From Shewanella sp. 1CM18E (lineage in GTDB: Bacteria > Pseudomonadota > Gammaproteobacteria > Enterobacterales > Shewanellaceae): DNA of 64,000 nt. A program made the position numbers and the translations under genes. The notes beneath the pieces were generated by a model. That model made no database searches. It was given only the letters and a program-made list of their open reading frames with translations, and was not told where the DNA came from. Where the stretch lies: the NCBI RefSeq assembly GCF_023161665.1, contig NZ_JALNTW010000002.1, positions 124,001-188,000 on the forward strand, in the 5' to 3' direction. Of the stretch, positions 26,082 to 34,733 are shown piece by piece; the stretch's first letter is position 1, and the number at the start of each line of letters is the position of its first letter.

Positions 26082-26975
26082 ATGCTCAATCCAACTTGGC
26101 TCAATACCTTTAAAACACTCATTGATGTTGGCCACTTTACTCAAACGGCTGAAAAGTTATATATGACTCAGCCAGGTGTTAGCCAGCAAATTAAAAAGTT
26201 AGAGCAAGCTTGCGGACACCCGCTAATTAAGCGTATTAACAAGCAATTTGAGATCACCGAACAAGGTAGGCAGGTCTATCAATATGCGCTAGATGTTGCG
26301 CAACATGAAGCTAAGCTTATCGAAAGTTTAAACTTTGATGATCCCTATTCTGGGCAATGCCGTCTATCCTGCTCAGGCTCTTTAGCATTGCTGTATTACC
26401 CTGAATTACTCAAGTTGCAGCAACGGCACCCCAATTTATCTATTCATCTAGAGGCGGCGCCAAATAGCAAAGTCCTAAAAGACATAACTGACGCGAGTAT
26501 TGATCTTGGTATTGTGACTCACAAACCCAACGCTTGTGAGTTTAATATCGAGCAATTAGGTTGTGAGTATTTATGCCTTATTCTGCCAAAACGCTTTAAA
26601 GGCCAAACAATTACAGCAAAGTCATTGATGGAATGCGGCGTAGTAAAACATCCTGACTCAGCCCATTACTTATCACTCTACTTTGACCAATGTGGCGTAG
26701 CTGAACTGGCCGAGATCAATATCGACAAACTACCCACCGCCAGCTATGTCAATCAACTCAGCCAAATTCTATTACCCGTATCCCAAGGCATTGGTTTTAC
26801 TGTGCTGCCGAAAAGCGCTTTTAACAGCTTTATTCACAAGCAAGAGCTCACTTTACATCTGGCGCCACAAAAAGTGACGGAGCAATTGTACTTGGTCAAT
26901 AAGCGTAATCGCCAGCTACCTGCGCGGTATCAAACCTTGCTAAAAGTGCTAAAGGCTAACGTATCACCGCTTTAA
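26082..26975 (+). CDS. LysR-family transcriptional regulator
   Basis: The 297-residue protein has the LysR helix-turn-helix at the N-terminus: TFKTLIDVGHFTQTAEKLYM, then TQPGVSQQIKKLEQACGHPL. A substrate-binding domain of the usual size follows. It is divergent from the broken GNAT gene, a common arrangement for a LysR regulator and its target, so it may have controlled that gene. The effector cannot be inferred. The ATG at 26082 follows AAGGCC. Confidence 0.9.
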   Translation: MLNPTWLNTFKTLIDVGHFTQTAEKLYMTQPGVSQQIKKLEQACGHPLIKRINKQFEITEQGRQVYQYALDVAQHEAKLIESLNFDDPYSGQCRLSCSGSLALLYYPELLKLQQRHPNLSIHLEAAPNSKVLKDITDASIDLGIVTHKPNACEFNIEQLGCEYLCLILPKRFKGQTITAKSLMECGVVKHPDSAHYLSLYFDQCGVAELAEINIDKLPTASYVNQLSQILLPVSQGIGFTVLPKSAFNSFIHKQELTLHLAPQKVTEQLYLVNKRNRQLPARYQTLLKVLKANVSPL

Positions 26976-27037
26976 ATCGACTATCGAAATGCTATACAAA
27001 GCTACTCACCCACTGGGCTGATTAGCTTTATACCCGA

Positions 27038-29074
27038 TTAACGTTTCTTTGTTGCAGCGGCTTTAGTCGACTTACTTCTTGATGAGCTTGCCCTAGCATT
27101 TTTCGTCGCAGCGCTGGCACCTTTAGAGTATGTACTTTTTTTCGCTGGTGAACGGCGCTTTTTAAAACCAGCATCAGGAGATTTAACTCCTTGTAATGAT
27201 GTTGGTAATTGCGCGCCAGCTTGTTCAATTAGAGCATGGATTGAGTTAATTAATGGCTGCATAAAGTTTTGATATTTAGCCTCTTTGCGGCTAATGGCAT
27301 CGAGATTATTCTCCCATAATGCGGTCATATCTGGCGTGGTGGCACTTTGTGGCAAACTATTGACTAACCCCTTACCGACTTCAGTTGCTAAGATGGACTT
27401 ACCTTGACGGGTTAAATAAGTGCGCTTAAATAACAACTCAATGATCCCCGCACGTGTTGCTTCAGTCCCTAACCCATCTGTATCTTTAAGGATTTTTCTA
27501 ATTTCAGGATCGGTCACATAGCGGCTAATTCCCGTCATCGCACTAAGTAAGGTCGCATCGGTAAAATGCTTTGGTGGCTGAGTTTGTTTTTCGAGTAACT
27601 CGCCGCGCTCACAAAGCAATACTTGGCCTTTTTTCAGCGCAGGGATATTAGCTAGATGCTCGTCGTCATCATTTTTGCTGTCGCTGCTTGTATCATGACT
27701 GGCTGTTTTGCTCTGTTTAAGTAATTGCTTCCAGCCTAACGCCACTTCTTGTTTCGCTTTAGTTTTAAAAAGCCCACCCGCGATAATGATTTCAACCTGA
27801 GTTTCTTTGTACAAATAAGCAGGGTAAAACTGCATCAAATATTGGCGTGCTATCTGTAAATAAAGCTGTTTTTCCACTTGGCTAAGACTGGCCAAATTGG
27901 CAGTTTTTTCGGTGGGTACGATAGCATGGTGAGCATCGACCTTTTTATCATTCCACGCTTTAGATTTAAGCTTGGCATTGGGTTCATCACAACCTGCAAC
28001 GAGTTCGCTCGCACCACTTATTACTGCGCGTATAACGCTTGGCGCTAGGCCATGCTGTTCTACTGGTAGATAACGACTATCTGAACGAGGATAAGTAATA
28101 AGCTTATGTTTTTCATACAATGACTGACAGGTATCAAGCACCGCTTTGGCGCTCATACCAAAACGTTTAGCAGCGTCAATTTGCAGTGCAGATAAGCTAT
28201 ATGGTAGCGGCGCATTCTGTTTTTTGTCTTGGGCAACAACTTTTTCGACAGTGCCGTTTTGGCCGTTTATCCGCCCCACTACATTTTGCGCTAGGCCTTT
28301 AGAGAGTACTCGCCCCTCTTCATCCATATAGGGCTGACAGGCTTCACTAGGCTGCCATTTAGCGCTAAAGCGTTCTTGTTTATCTGTCGCTAAATGCGCT
28401 AACACCTCATAAAAAGGCTTAGAAACAAATTCGGCTATTTCAGCATCACGGCGCACCACAAGTCCAAGCACTGGCGTTTGCACTCGGCCAACCGATAGCA
28501 CACCTTGATAGCCGACTTTTCGCCCTTGAATGGTATAGGCACGGGTCATATTCATGCCATATAACCAATCAGCACGAGAACGCGCTAATGCTGATGTCGA
28601 TAAAGGCACAAACTCTTTATTTAAGCGTAATTGGCCTAAAGCTCTTTTCACCGCCTGCGGGTTTAAGTCGCTTATCAATAATCGTTGTGCATTTTGTAAT
28701 TTGGCGCCTTTAACCCCAAGGTGAGCGATAATTTCATCAACCAAAAGCTGACCTTCTCTATCTGGATCGCCTGCGTTAACAAGCTGGCTTGCCTCTTTAA
28801 CTAAACTTCTAAGCACAGCAATTTGGCCACGCATCTTATACTTAGGCTTCATCTTCCAAGCGTCAGGTACAATCGGCAAATGCTCAAACTTCCACGACTT
28901 ATACTCTGGTGAATAAGCATCTGGCTCAGCTTGCTCAAGCAGGTGCCCCACACACCACGAAACACAGTCGCCATTGGCTGCACGAATAAAACCATCGCCT
29001 TTCTTTAATGGCTTAGGTAAAACATCGGCTATCGCCCTGCCCAAACTTGGTTTTTCAGCAATATATAAGATCAT
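27038..29074 (-). CDS. topB: DNA topoisomerase III
   Basis: TopB is a type IA topoisomerase that decatenates DNA. The Toprim domain starts MILYIAEKPSLGRAIADVL and includes AGDPDREGQLLVDEI (metal-binding acidic triad). The catalytic Tyr328 lies in LITYPRSDSRYLP, the same number as in E. coli TopB from memory. The C-terminus is a basic Lys/Ser/Ala-rich tail. I chose ATG at 29074 (678 residues) instead of the upstream TTG at 29086. A putative Fur site and a small divergent gene lie just upstream. Confidence 0.95.
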   Translation of the reverse strand: MILYIAEKPSLGRAIADVLPKPLKKGDGFIRAANGDCVSWCVGHLLEQAEPDAYSPEYKSWKFEHLPIVPDAWKMKPKYKMRGQIAVLRSLVKEASQLVNAGDPDREGQLLVDEIIAHLGVKGAKLQNAQRLLISDLNPQAVKRALGQLRLNKEFVPLSTSALARSRADWLYGMNMTRAYTIQGRKVGYQGVLSVGRVQTPVLGLVVRRDAEIAEFVSKPFYEVLAHLATDKQERFSAKWQPSEACQPYMDEEGRVLSKGLAQNVVGRINGQNGTVEKVVAQDKKQNAPLPYSLSALQIDAAKRFGMSAKAVLDTCQSLYEKHKLITYPRSDSRYLPVEQHGLAPSVIRAVISGASELVAGCDEPNAKLKSKAWNDKKVDAHHAIVPTEKTANLASLSQVEKQLYLQIARQYLMQFYPAYLYKETQVEIIIAGGLFKTKAKQEVALGWKQLLKQSKTASHDTSSDSKNDDDEHLANIPALKKGQVLLCERGELLEKQTQPPKHFTDATLLSAMTGISRYVTDPEIRKILKDTDGLGTEATRAGIIELLFKRTYLTRQGKSILATEVGKGLVNSLPQSATTPDMTALWENNLDAISRKEAKYQNFMQPLINSIHALIEQAGAQLPTSLQGVKSPDAGFKKRRSPAKKSTYSKGASAATKNARASSSRSKSTKAAATKKR

Positions 29075-29208
29075 CGGTAACAACAAGGATTACTGTATAA
29101 ATTAACAGTAACTGTACCTTGAAGTGTTTGAAGGTGCAAACAAAAGCCGATAACTCAAGCGAGTTTGCCATTTGAAATGAACTGCCTGCTCAAAGATTGT
29201 AAATTTAG

Positions 29209-29228
29209 TTGAGAACCATTCTCATTAA
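29209..29228 (+). promoter_or_regulatory. Putative Fur box
   Basis: TGAGAA-cca-TTCTCA is a perfect 6-bp inverted repeat with AT-rich flanks, resembling half-sites of the Fur operator (AATGATAATCATT type) and the 'TTCTCATT' form common in Shewanella. It lies about 40 bp before the ATG of the small membrane protein and 135 bp upstream of topB on the other strand. Assigned by eye only. Confidence 0.6.
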
Positions 29229-29266
29229 GTGCTCTAATGGCGATATCTTAAACAGGAGGGATAAAG

Positions 29267-29533
29267 ATGTTAGCGACCTTAAGTAACCATGGAGTTAGGC
29301 TCGATAAATTGATGCTATTTCATTTTTTATTAGTCACATCTTGGCTATTAATACTCTCTCCATTTGTACATTTAACCTTAGGTGCCACGCCGCTATTGCT
29401 GACCAGCCTTATTGTGCCATTAACCTGCATTAGCACCTTAATTGGTCTTAAGATTGGTCACGGATTTGATAAAAAACCGTGCAGCTTACTATTTGCAAGC
29501 TGGATGCTAGTTTGGGCCATGCATTTATTCTAG
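29267..29533 (+). CDS. Small hydrophobic membrane protein behind a Fur-like site
   Basis: This 88-residue protein has three hydrophobic spans: about residues 16-34 (MLFHFLLVTSWLLILSPFV), 41-62 and 72-87. A single GHGFDKKP loop is strongly polar. No family is recognised. The ATG follows a near-perfect AGGAGGG. The gene is monocistronic, with a Fur-like box upstream and a strong terminator downstream, so iron-regulated expression is likely. From memory, relatives carry a small gene in the same place beside topB. A role in iron or haem handling would be inference. Confidence 0.75.
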   Translation: MLATLSNHGVRLDKLMLFHFLLVTSWLLILSPFVHLTLGATPLLLTSLIVPLTCISTLIGLKIGHGFDKKPCSLLFASWMLVWAMHLF

Positions 29534-29550
29534 CGCTTTAAATCGATATG

Positions 29551-29580
29551 AAAAAGCCGAGCAATTGCTCGGCTTTTTCG
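29551..29580. terminator. Bidirectional terminator between the small membrane protein gene and purF
   Basis: AAAAAGCCGAGCAATTGCTC continues GGCTTTTT: a perfect 14-bp palindromic stem with T-tracts on both strands. Confidence 0.92.
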
Positions 29581-29610
29581 TCAGCCTGTTTCGAGGCTAA
29601 TAGGCTGTAC

Positions 29611-31125
29611 TTATGGATGACAAACGTTATGCATCTCTAAGTTAGTGCCAATATCTTTACTGCGATTAGCTTTAGCGTCATCGTTACGCAACTGCGTAAT
29701 GTAATCTAAGTATTCTTGGTTTACGTCGTTAGTGACATATTTACCGTCAAATACTGAAGTTTCAAAACGCTTAATCGCAGGGTTTTCTTTACGTACCGCT
29801 TCAATTAGATCCGGTAGCGATTGGAAAATCATGCCATCTGCACCAATCAGCTTGTTGATCTCTTCAACGTCACGGCCATGTGCAATAAGCTCATTAGTCG
29901 TTGGCATATCGATGCCGTATACATTCGGGAAGCGAATTTCCGGTGCAGCTGATGCAAAGTATACTTTATTAGCCCCGGCTTCACGTGCCATCTCGATGAT
30001 CTGCTCAGACGTAGTACCACGAACAATAGAGTCATCTACTAGCAAGACGTTTTTGCCCTTAAACTCAGCGTTAATTGCGTTCAGTTTACGACGCACTGAC
30101 TTTTTACGCTCTTGCTGACCCGGCATAATGAAGGTACGGCCAATATAACGGTTTTTCACGAAGCCTTGACGATATGGAAGATCCATATGACGAGCGATCT
30201 CAAGTGCGATATCACACGAGGTTTCAGGAATTGGAATAACCACATCAATATCGTGATCTTCCCATTCTTTCTTGATCTTCTCACCCAGCATAGTGCCCAT
30301 ATTCACACGGCTGCTATAAACAGAAATGTTGTCTATGGTTGAATCAGGACGGGCGAAGTAAACGAACTCAAAAATACACGGTGCATAGCTTGGCGAATGT
30401 GCACATTGGCGGGTATAAAGCTCACCTTCTAAAGTAATATAGATAGCTTCACCTGGGGCTACATCACGCATAAACTCAAAGCCAACTGCATCAAGTGCTA
30501 CACTTTCAGAGGCAACCATATATTCAGTACCCGTCTCAGTTTCGTGCTTACCTAGCACTAACGGGCGAATACCAAATGGGTCTCTAAATGCAACCAAGCC
30601 CTGACCAATAATCATCGCCACAACAGCATAAGCGCCGCGCGTTAATTCGTGAACTTGGGTGACGGCGTTAAACACTTCATCAGCGCTTAGATTGTGAGTG
30701 GTGGTATTTTGTAACTCGTCGGCTAATAGGTTCAGTAGCACTTCAGAGTCTGAAGTCGTGTTAACATGACGGCGTTGCTTCACTAGGCGCTCATGCAACT
30801 CAACCGTGTTGGTTAAGTTACCATTATGAGCAAGTGAAATACCAAATGGCGAGTTTACATAAAACGGCTGCGCCTCTGACGCACTTGAGCTACCTGCCGT
30901 AGGATAACGCACATGTCCAATACCTGAATTACCTTGCAGGCGTTGCATATGCTTTGGCTCAAAAACATCCTTAACCAAACCATTAGCTTTACGTAATCTA
31001 AACGCATAGCCATCTACAGTCACAATGCCTGCAGCATCCTGTCCACGATGCTGAAGCACGGTCAGTGCATCATAAATGGTTTGATTAACCGATGTCTGAC
31101 CTACTATTCCGACGATACCACACAT
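29611..31125 (-). CDS. purF: Amidophosphoribosyltransferase
   Basis: PurF catalyses the first step of purine synthesis: glutamine and PRPP give phosphoribosylamine. The 504-residue protein begins MCGIVGIVG, so Cys2 is the N-terminal nucleophile of the glutaminase domain (residues about 2-230, with RGQDAAGI and AHNGNLTN). The phosphoribosyltransferase domain has the PRPP motif [13 protein letters not shown]. The length equals E. coli PurF (505). It follows cvpA on the same strand, the conserved cvpA-purF order. Confidence 0.97.
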   Translation of the reverse strand: MCGIVGIVGQTSVNQTIYDALTVLQHRGQDAAGIVTVDGYAFRLRKANGLVKDVFEPKHMQRLQGNSGIGHVRYPTAGSSSASEAQPFYVNSPFGISLAHNGNLTNTVELHERLVKQRRHVNTTSDSEVLLNLLADELQNTTTHNLSADEVFNAVTQVHELTRGAYAVVAMIIGQGLVAFRDPFGIRPLVLGKHETETGTEYMVASESVALDAVGFEFMRDVAPGEAIYITLEGELYTRQCAHSPSYAPCIFEFVYFARPDSTIDNISVYSSRVNMGTMLGEKIKKEWEDHDIDVVIPIPETSCDIALEIARHMDLPYRQGFVKNRYIGRTFIMPGQQERKKSVRRKLNAINAEFKGKNVLLVDDSIVRGTTSEQIIEMAREAGANKVYFASAAPEIRFPNVYGIDMPTTNELIAHGRDVEEINKLIGADGMIFQSLPDLIEAVRKENPAIKRFETSVFDGKYVTNDVNQEYLDYITQLRNDDAKANRSKDIGTNLEMHNVCHP

Positions 31126-31224
31126 GGGTGAGTTTCCTCATTGTAAGATGTTCTATTATTTAATATTTATTGCCGTAATCGCTTGTCAAAACTCGACTAT
31201 GACCAAGTAATGCTTTAGTGCATT

Positions 31225-31713
31225 TTATATTTTGGGTACAAAGCTTGAGGTGTTTTCCACGTAGTCAAAAAACCACTGGATCACAACTCCAAATTCGGGC
31301 ACGAGTGTAGAATCTTGCCACCAATCTGTGTTGGGTGCTCCGGTAAAAGCATCCATAAAAAACAGTAATGCGCTAACGATTAATGCGCCCCTAAGCGCAC
31401 CAAAACATAAGCCCAATACTCTATCTGTGCCTGACAATCCGGTTTTAGAAACCAATTGACCAATTAAGTAATTAACTAATGCGCCAAGCACCAGCGTTGC
31501 GACAAATAAGATAGCAATGGCAACACCATTACGTACCATTTCATCCTGCATCTGAGTGAGATGTTCTGCGAGCTTAAGATAGAACTGGCTTGCAATAAAA
31601 AAGGCGGCAAACCAAACAACGAGAGACATGGCTTCTTTTACAAAACCACGGACCAAACTTATCAGAGTTGATAGTCCGATAACGATAATGATGGCGTAAT
31701 CAATCCAAACCAT
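31225..31713 (-). CDS. cvpA: CvpA family membrane protein
   Basis: CvpA is an inner membrane protein required for colicin V production and, in several species, resistance to bile or envelope stress. The 162 residues have four hydrophobic spans and start WIDYAIIIVIGLSTLISLVRGFVKEAMSL (here split: WIDYAIIIVIGLS / TLISLVRGFVKEAMSL), the family's N-terminal signature. It lies between the dedD-like gene and purF; the 100-bp gap to purF could hold an extra promoter. Length agrees with E. coli (162). Confidence 0.93.
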   Translation of the reverse strand: MVWIDYAIIIVIGLSTLISLVRGFVKEAMSLVVWFAAFFIASQFYLKLAEHLTQMQDEMVRNGVAIAILFVATLVLGALVNYLIGQLVSKTGLSGTDRVLGLCFGALRGALIVSALLFFMDAFTGAPNTDWWQDSTLVPEFGVVIQWFFDYVENTSSFVPKI

Positions 31714-31828
31714 TTAAGAAATAATCCAGCAAAGGGGTTAAGACGGCGCGATTCTATCAGAGACAGAGTTATTTCTCACCCTTTGGCAACGAAATAACTT
31801 TTTCTCTGATAAAGACAATCGCAATTTA

Positions 31829-32437
31829 CTATTTTTCCACAGGATTGTAGGCAACAATGCGCCCTTTTAACTCTGTGAGTTTATAGATATCGTTCTGCAT
31901 ACGGCTCAATTTATCTTTAGAAATATTGGGCCCAACAAACACTTTAGTTAACTGGCCGTCAACTGGCTTTGTTGGCAAAGTATAAGCGGTAAAGCCTTTT
32001 GCTCTGAGTCGATTAACAAGACCTTTAACGTTAGCCGCGTTATTGAAACTGCCTAGCTGAATCGTCCAAGCTGCTGACGGTTTAACCGCTGGCTTAGGTT
32101 GTGGTTTAGCTTCAGTAACTTTTGCAGATTCAGTTGCAGGAGCTTTAGCTGCCGATTGCGCTTGATTAGCATCTAAAGTTTCAGCGATATGCCAAGAATC
32201 ATCACCGTTTGAGTCAGCATTTTCGCCTTCGCCAAGATCAAGTGAATTGATATCCTGCTCAGGCAAGCTGTCTTGCTCAGATAAACTGCTTTGCTCGATC
32301 TCAGGCCTTAGAGGAATTTCTGCAAACTGCTCCTCTTCACGCTGTTTTTTGCCATCTAATATATCGGGTAAAAATATAACCCCTAGCGCAACAATTACGA
32401 TGACGCCCACTAGACGGTTTTGAAATTGACTAGACAA
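31829..32437 (-). CDS. dedD: DedD-like SPOR-domain protein
   Basis: This 202-residue protein has one N-terminal membrane helix (residues 8-25, LVGVIVIVALGVIFLPDI). A long acidic and Pro/Ala-rich linker follows, then a C-terminal SPOR domain (about 122-200, WTIQLGSFNNAANVKGLVNR). SPOR domains bind denuded septal peptidoglycan, so the protein should gather at the division site. It overlaps the end of folC by 8 bases, as in the folC-dedD-cvpA order of relatives. The linker is the most variable part. Confidence 0.9.
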   Translation of the reverse strand: MSSQFQNRLVGVIVIVALGVIFLPDILDGKKQREEEQFAEIPLRPEIEQSSLSEQDSLPEQDINSLDLGEGENADSNGDDSWHIAETLDANQAQSAAKAPATESAKVTEAKPQPKPAVKPSAAWTIQLGSFNNAANVKGLVNRLRAKGFTAYTLPTKPVDGQLTKVFVGPNISKDKLSRMQNDIYKLTELKGRIVAYNPVEK

Positions 32438-33716
32438 GCTCTTCCCCCTTAAACAAATCTTTAAAACCCGCTACTGTGTAAAACGAACCAAAAACAATAA
32501 CAACGTCATCAGCTTGTAACTGAGCTTTAATAGCGTGCCAAGCATCTTGCATCTGCGCAAATGTTTGTGAACTCACGCCATGAGGCATAAGTGCATTTAG
32601 CTCAATCGCTGATGCACCGCGAGGCCCGCTTAAATCACATAAAAACCATTCATTAACATCTGTAGCTAGCTCTTGTAAAACTGAGCGTGCATCTTTATCT
32701 TTTAACATGCCGCAAAGCGCAAATAAGCGCGCTTTGGGCATGGCAGCCAAACGCGACTTTAAATAACGCGCAGCATGAGGATTATGGGCAACGTCCACAA
32801 TGACCTTTGGCGATTGACTCAAATGTTCTAATCGACCAGCCAGCTGAGTTTCACCAACGGCTTTAGCAATAATATCGGCAGATATTGTTGGGCATAAATG
32901 CTCTAGTACCGCAATGACAGTTGCAGCATTGGGTTGCGGCAAAAACGGCAACGGAAGTTTATTTAAATTAAACTGCTGACCTTGGTAGTGCCAATCTTGT
33001 GCTGTGCATTGATAGTTAAACTCGCTGCCAACTCGATACAATAACGCGCCGATATTTTCAGCCACTTGAATCAATGACTCAGGGCAATCTTCCTCACCAA
33101 CAATTGCTGGCCTATTTGCCCTAAAGATCCCTGCTTTTTCTGCGCCAACCAGTTCACGCGTGTCACCAAGATACTCTTGATGATCTAAATCGATTGAAGT
33201 GACAACCGCAATATCAGCATCAATTAAATTTATCGCATCTAAGCGCCCGCCAAGACCAACCTCGAGTAACACGACATCAAGTTTGGCTGCTTTAAATAAA
33301 TACAATCCAGCAAGCGTTGCGTACTCAAAGAAAGTTAATGAGATTTCAGCTCTTGCTAATTCTATCGCTTCAAACGCTGCAACTAATGCCACATCAGTTG
33401 CATCAACACCATTGATCCGTACTCGCTCATTGTACTTAAGCAAATGAGGCGAGCTATATACGCCCACACTCTTACCAGATAATCGTAGCGCGGCTTCAAT
33501 CATGGCGCAGGTTGTGCCTTTACCGTTAGTCCCCGCTACCGTCACCACTTTGGTATCACCTAAGTGGTCAAGCTCCATACGCTTTGCCACTGCCTGTACT
33601 CGCGCTAGCCCCATATCAATTTCAGTTGGGTGTATCGCGAGTAAAAAATCTAACCAAGTGGTTAGTGCTGCTCCGCTTGGCGGTGCAGCTTGCATAAGTG
33701 TATCGTTTTCAATCAC
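32430..33716 (-). CDS. folC: Bifunctional dihydrofolate synthase/folylpolyglutamate synthase
   Basis: FolC adds glutamate to dihydropteroate and to folates. The 428-residue protein contains the Mur-ligase ATP motif VAGTNGKGTTCAMIEAAL (near residue 60), YSSPHLLKYNERVRING, LLEVGLGGRLDAINLID, then DVAHNPHAARYL in the C-terminal domain. The usual upstream neighbour accD is missing: only 70 bp separate folC from truA. The likely start is at 33716; a Met at residue 8 is an alternative. Confidence 0.95.
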   Translation of the reverse strand: MIENDTLMQAAPPSGAALTTWLDFLLAIHPTEIDMGLARVQAVAKRMELDHLGDTKVVTVAGTNGKGTTCAMIEAALRLSGKSVGVYSSPHLLKYNERVRINGVDATDVALVAAFEAIELARAEISLTFFEYATLAGLYLFKAAKLDVVLLEVGLGGRLDAINLIDADIAVVTSIDLDHQEYLGDTRELVGAEKAGIFRANRPAIVGEEDCPESLIQVAENIGALLYRVGSEFNYQCTAQDWHYQGQQFNLNKLPLPFLPQPNAATVIAVLEHLCPTISADIIAKAVGETQLAGRLEHLSQSPKVIVDVAHNPHAARYLKSRLAAMPKARLFALCGMLKDKDARSVLQELATDVNEWFLCDLSGPRGASAIELNALMPHGVSSQTFAQMQDAWHAIKAQLQADDVVIVFGSFYTVAGFKDLFKGEELV

Positions 33717-33786
33717 AAAATTTATCCATTAACATCGTAAAAGGTTGCAAGTTTACGTTACAAAAAGGCATTCAAAGCAAGCTGGA

Positions 33787-34572
33787 TTAATCCAACATAA
33801 ATAACGGCCCTAGGGCGAGCTTTGGTAATTGGTAACTCTCTGGATATGTCACATCAACTAAATACAGACCGTTCGGCTTAGCTGTCGCTGCCGCTTGATT
33901 TCTATCTTTCAGTGCAAGTAACTGCTCAATCCACTCGACAGGTTGATTACCGTAACCAACTTCAAGTAAAGAACCGACAATATTGCGCACCATATGATGC
34001 AAAAATGCATTGGCTTTGATATCAACACAAATATACATGCCTTGGCGAGTTACATTGACTTCGTGCACACAGCGAAACGGGGTATTTGACTGACAATGAA
34101 CAGCTCTGAAACTGGTAAAGTCTTGCTCACCTAGTAGGTATTGCGCTGCTTGATGCATTTTAGTTTCATCAATATCACCTGGGTAATGACTCACGCCACC
34201 ACGTAAAATACCTGGGCGTAATTGGTGGTTATAAATCATGTAGCGGTAACGTCTTGCCGTTGCAGTAAAACGAGCGTGAAACTCATCATCTACCACTTTT
34301 ACCCAACGTACAGCGATATTATCAGGAAGGTGAACGTTAACCCCTAACGTCCATGCAGTGTCTTTACGTATAGCGTTGGTTTCAAAGTGAACCACTTGAC
34401 CTGTTGCAGAAACACCGGCATCGGTACGACCCGCGCATTGCACAGCGATAGGCTCGTTTGCGACTTTGGATAATGCCTTTTCTAAACGCGCCTGTACTGT
34501 GTCAACTTCCGCCTGACGTTGCCATCCGAAATATTGACTACCATCGTACTCTATACCTAGTACAACCCGCAT
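33787..34572 (-). CDS. truA: tRNA pseudouridine synthase A
   Basis: TruA makes pseudouridine at tRNA positions 38-40. The 261-residue protein has the catalytic Asp51 in [18 protein letters not shown], preceded by [18 protein letters not shown], and the RRYRYMIYN and [13 protein letters not shown] motifs. The length fits the family. It lies after fimV on the same strand, as in the order fimV-truA of relatives. Confidence 0.96.
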   Translation of the reverse strand: MRVVLGIEYDGSQYFGWQRQAEVDTVQARLEKALSKVANEPIAVQCAGRTDAGVSATGQVVHFETNAIRKDTAWTLGVNVHLPDNIAVRWVKVVDDEFHARFTATARRYRYMIYNHQLRPGILRGGVSHYPGDIDETKMHQAAQYLLGEQDFTSFRAVHCQSNTPFRCVHEVNVTRQGMYICVDIKANAFLHHMVRNIVGSLLEVGYGNQPVEWIEQLLALKDRNQAAATAKPNGLYLVDVTYPESYQLPKLALGPLFMLD

Positions 34573-34694
34573 TTCACACCTCTATCACTCGGTTAAACTG
34601 CTATAAGACTGTTAGCATTTTAGTAAAACAATCAAATAGGCAAAATCTATTAATTGGCGGCGATTCTAGCACACTCAGAACAAACGATGAGTAT

Positions 34695-34722
34695 AAAAAA
34701 GGCGCCAAAGGCGCCGTTTTTA
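34695..34722 (-). terminator. Terminator between fimV and truA
   Basis: GGCGCC-aaa-GGCGCC with A- and T-runs on either side; on the minus strand it ends in TTTTTT just after the fimV stop codon. It suggests truA has its own promoter. Confidence 0.85.
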
Positions 34723-34733
34723 CAATGTGATAT

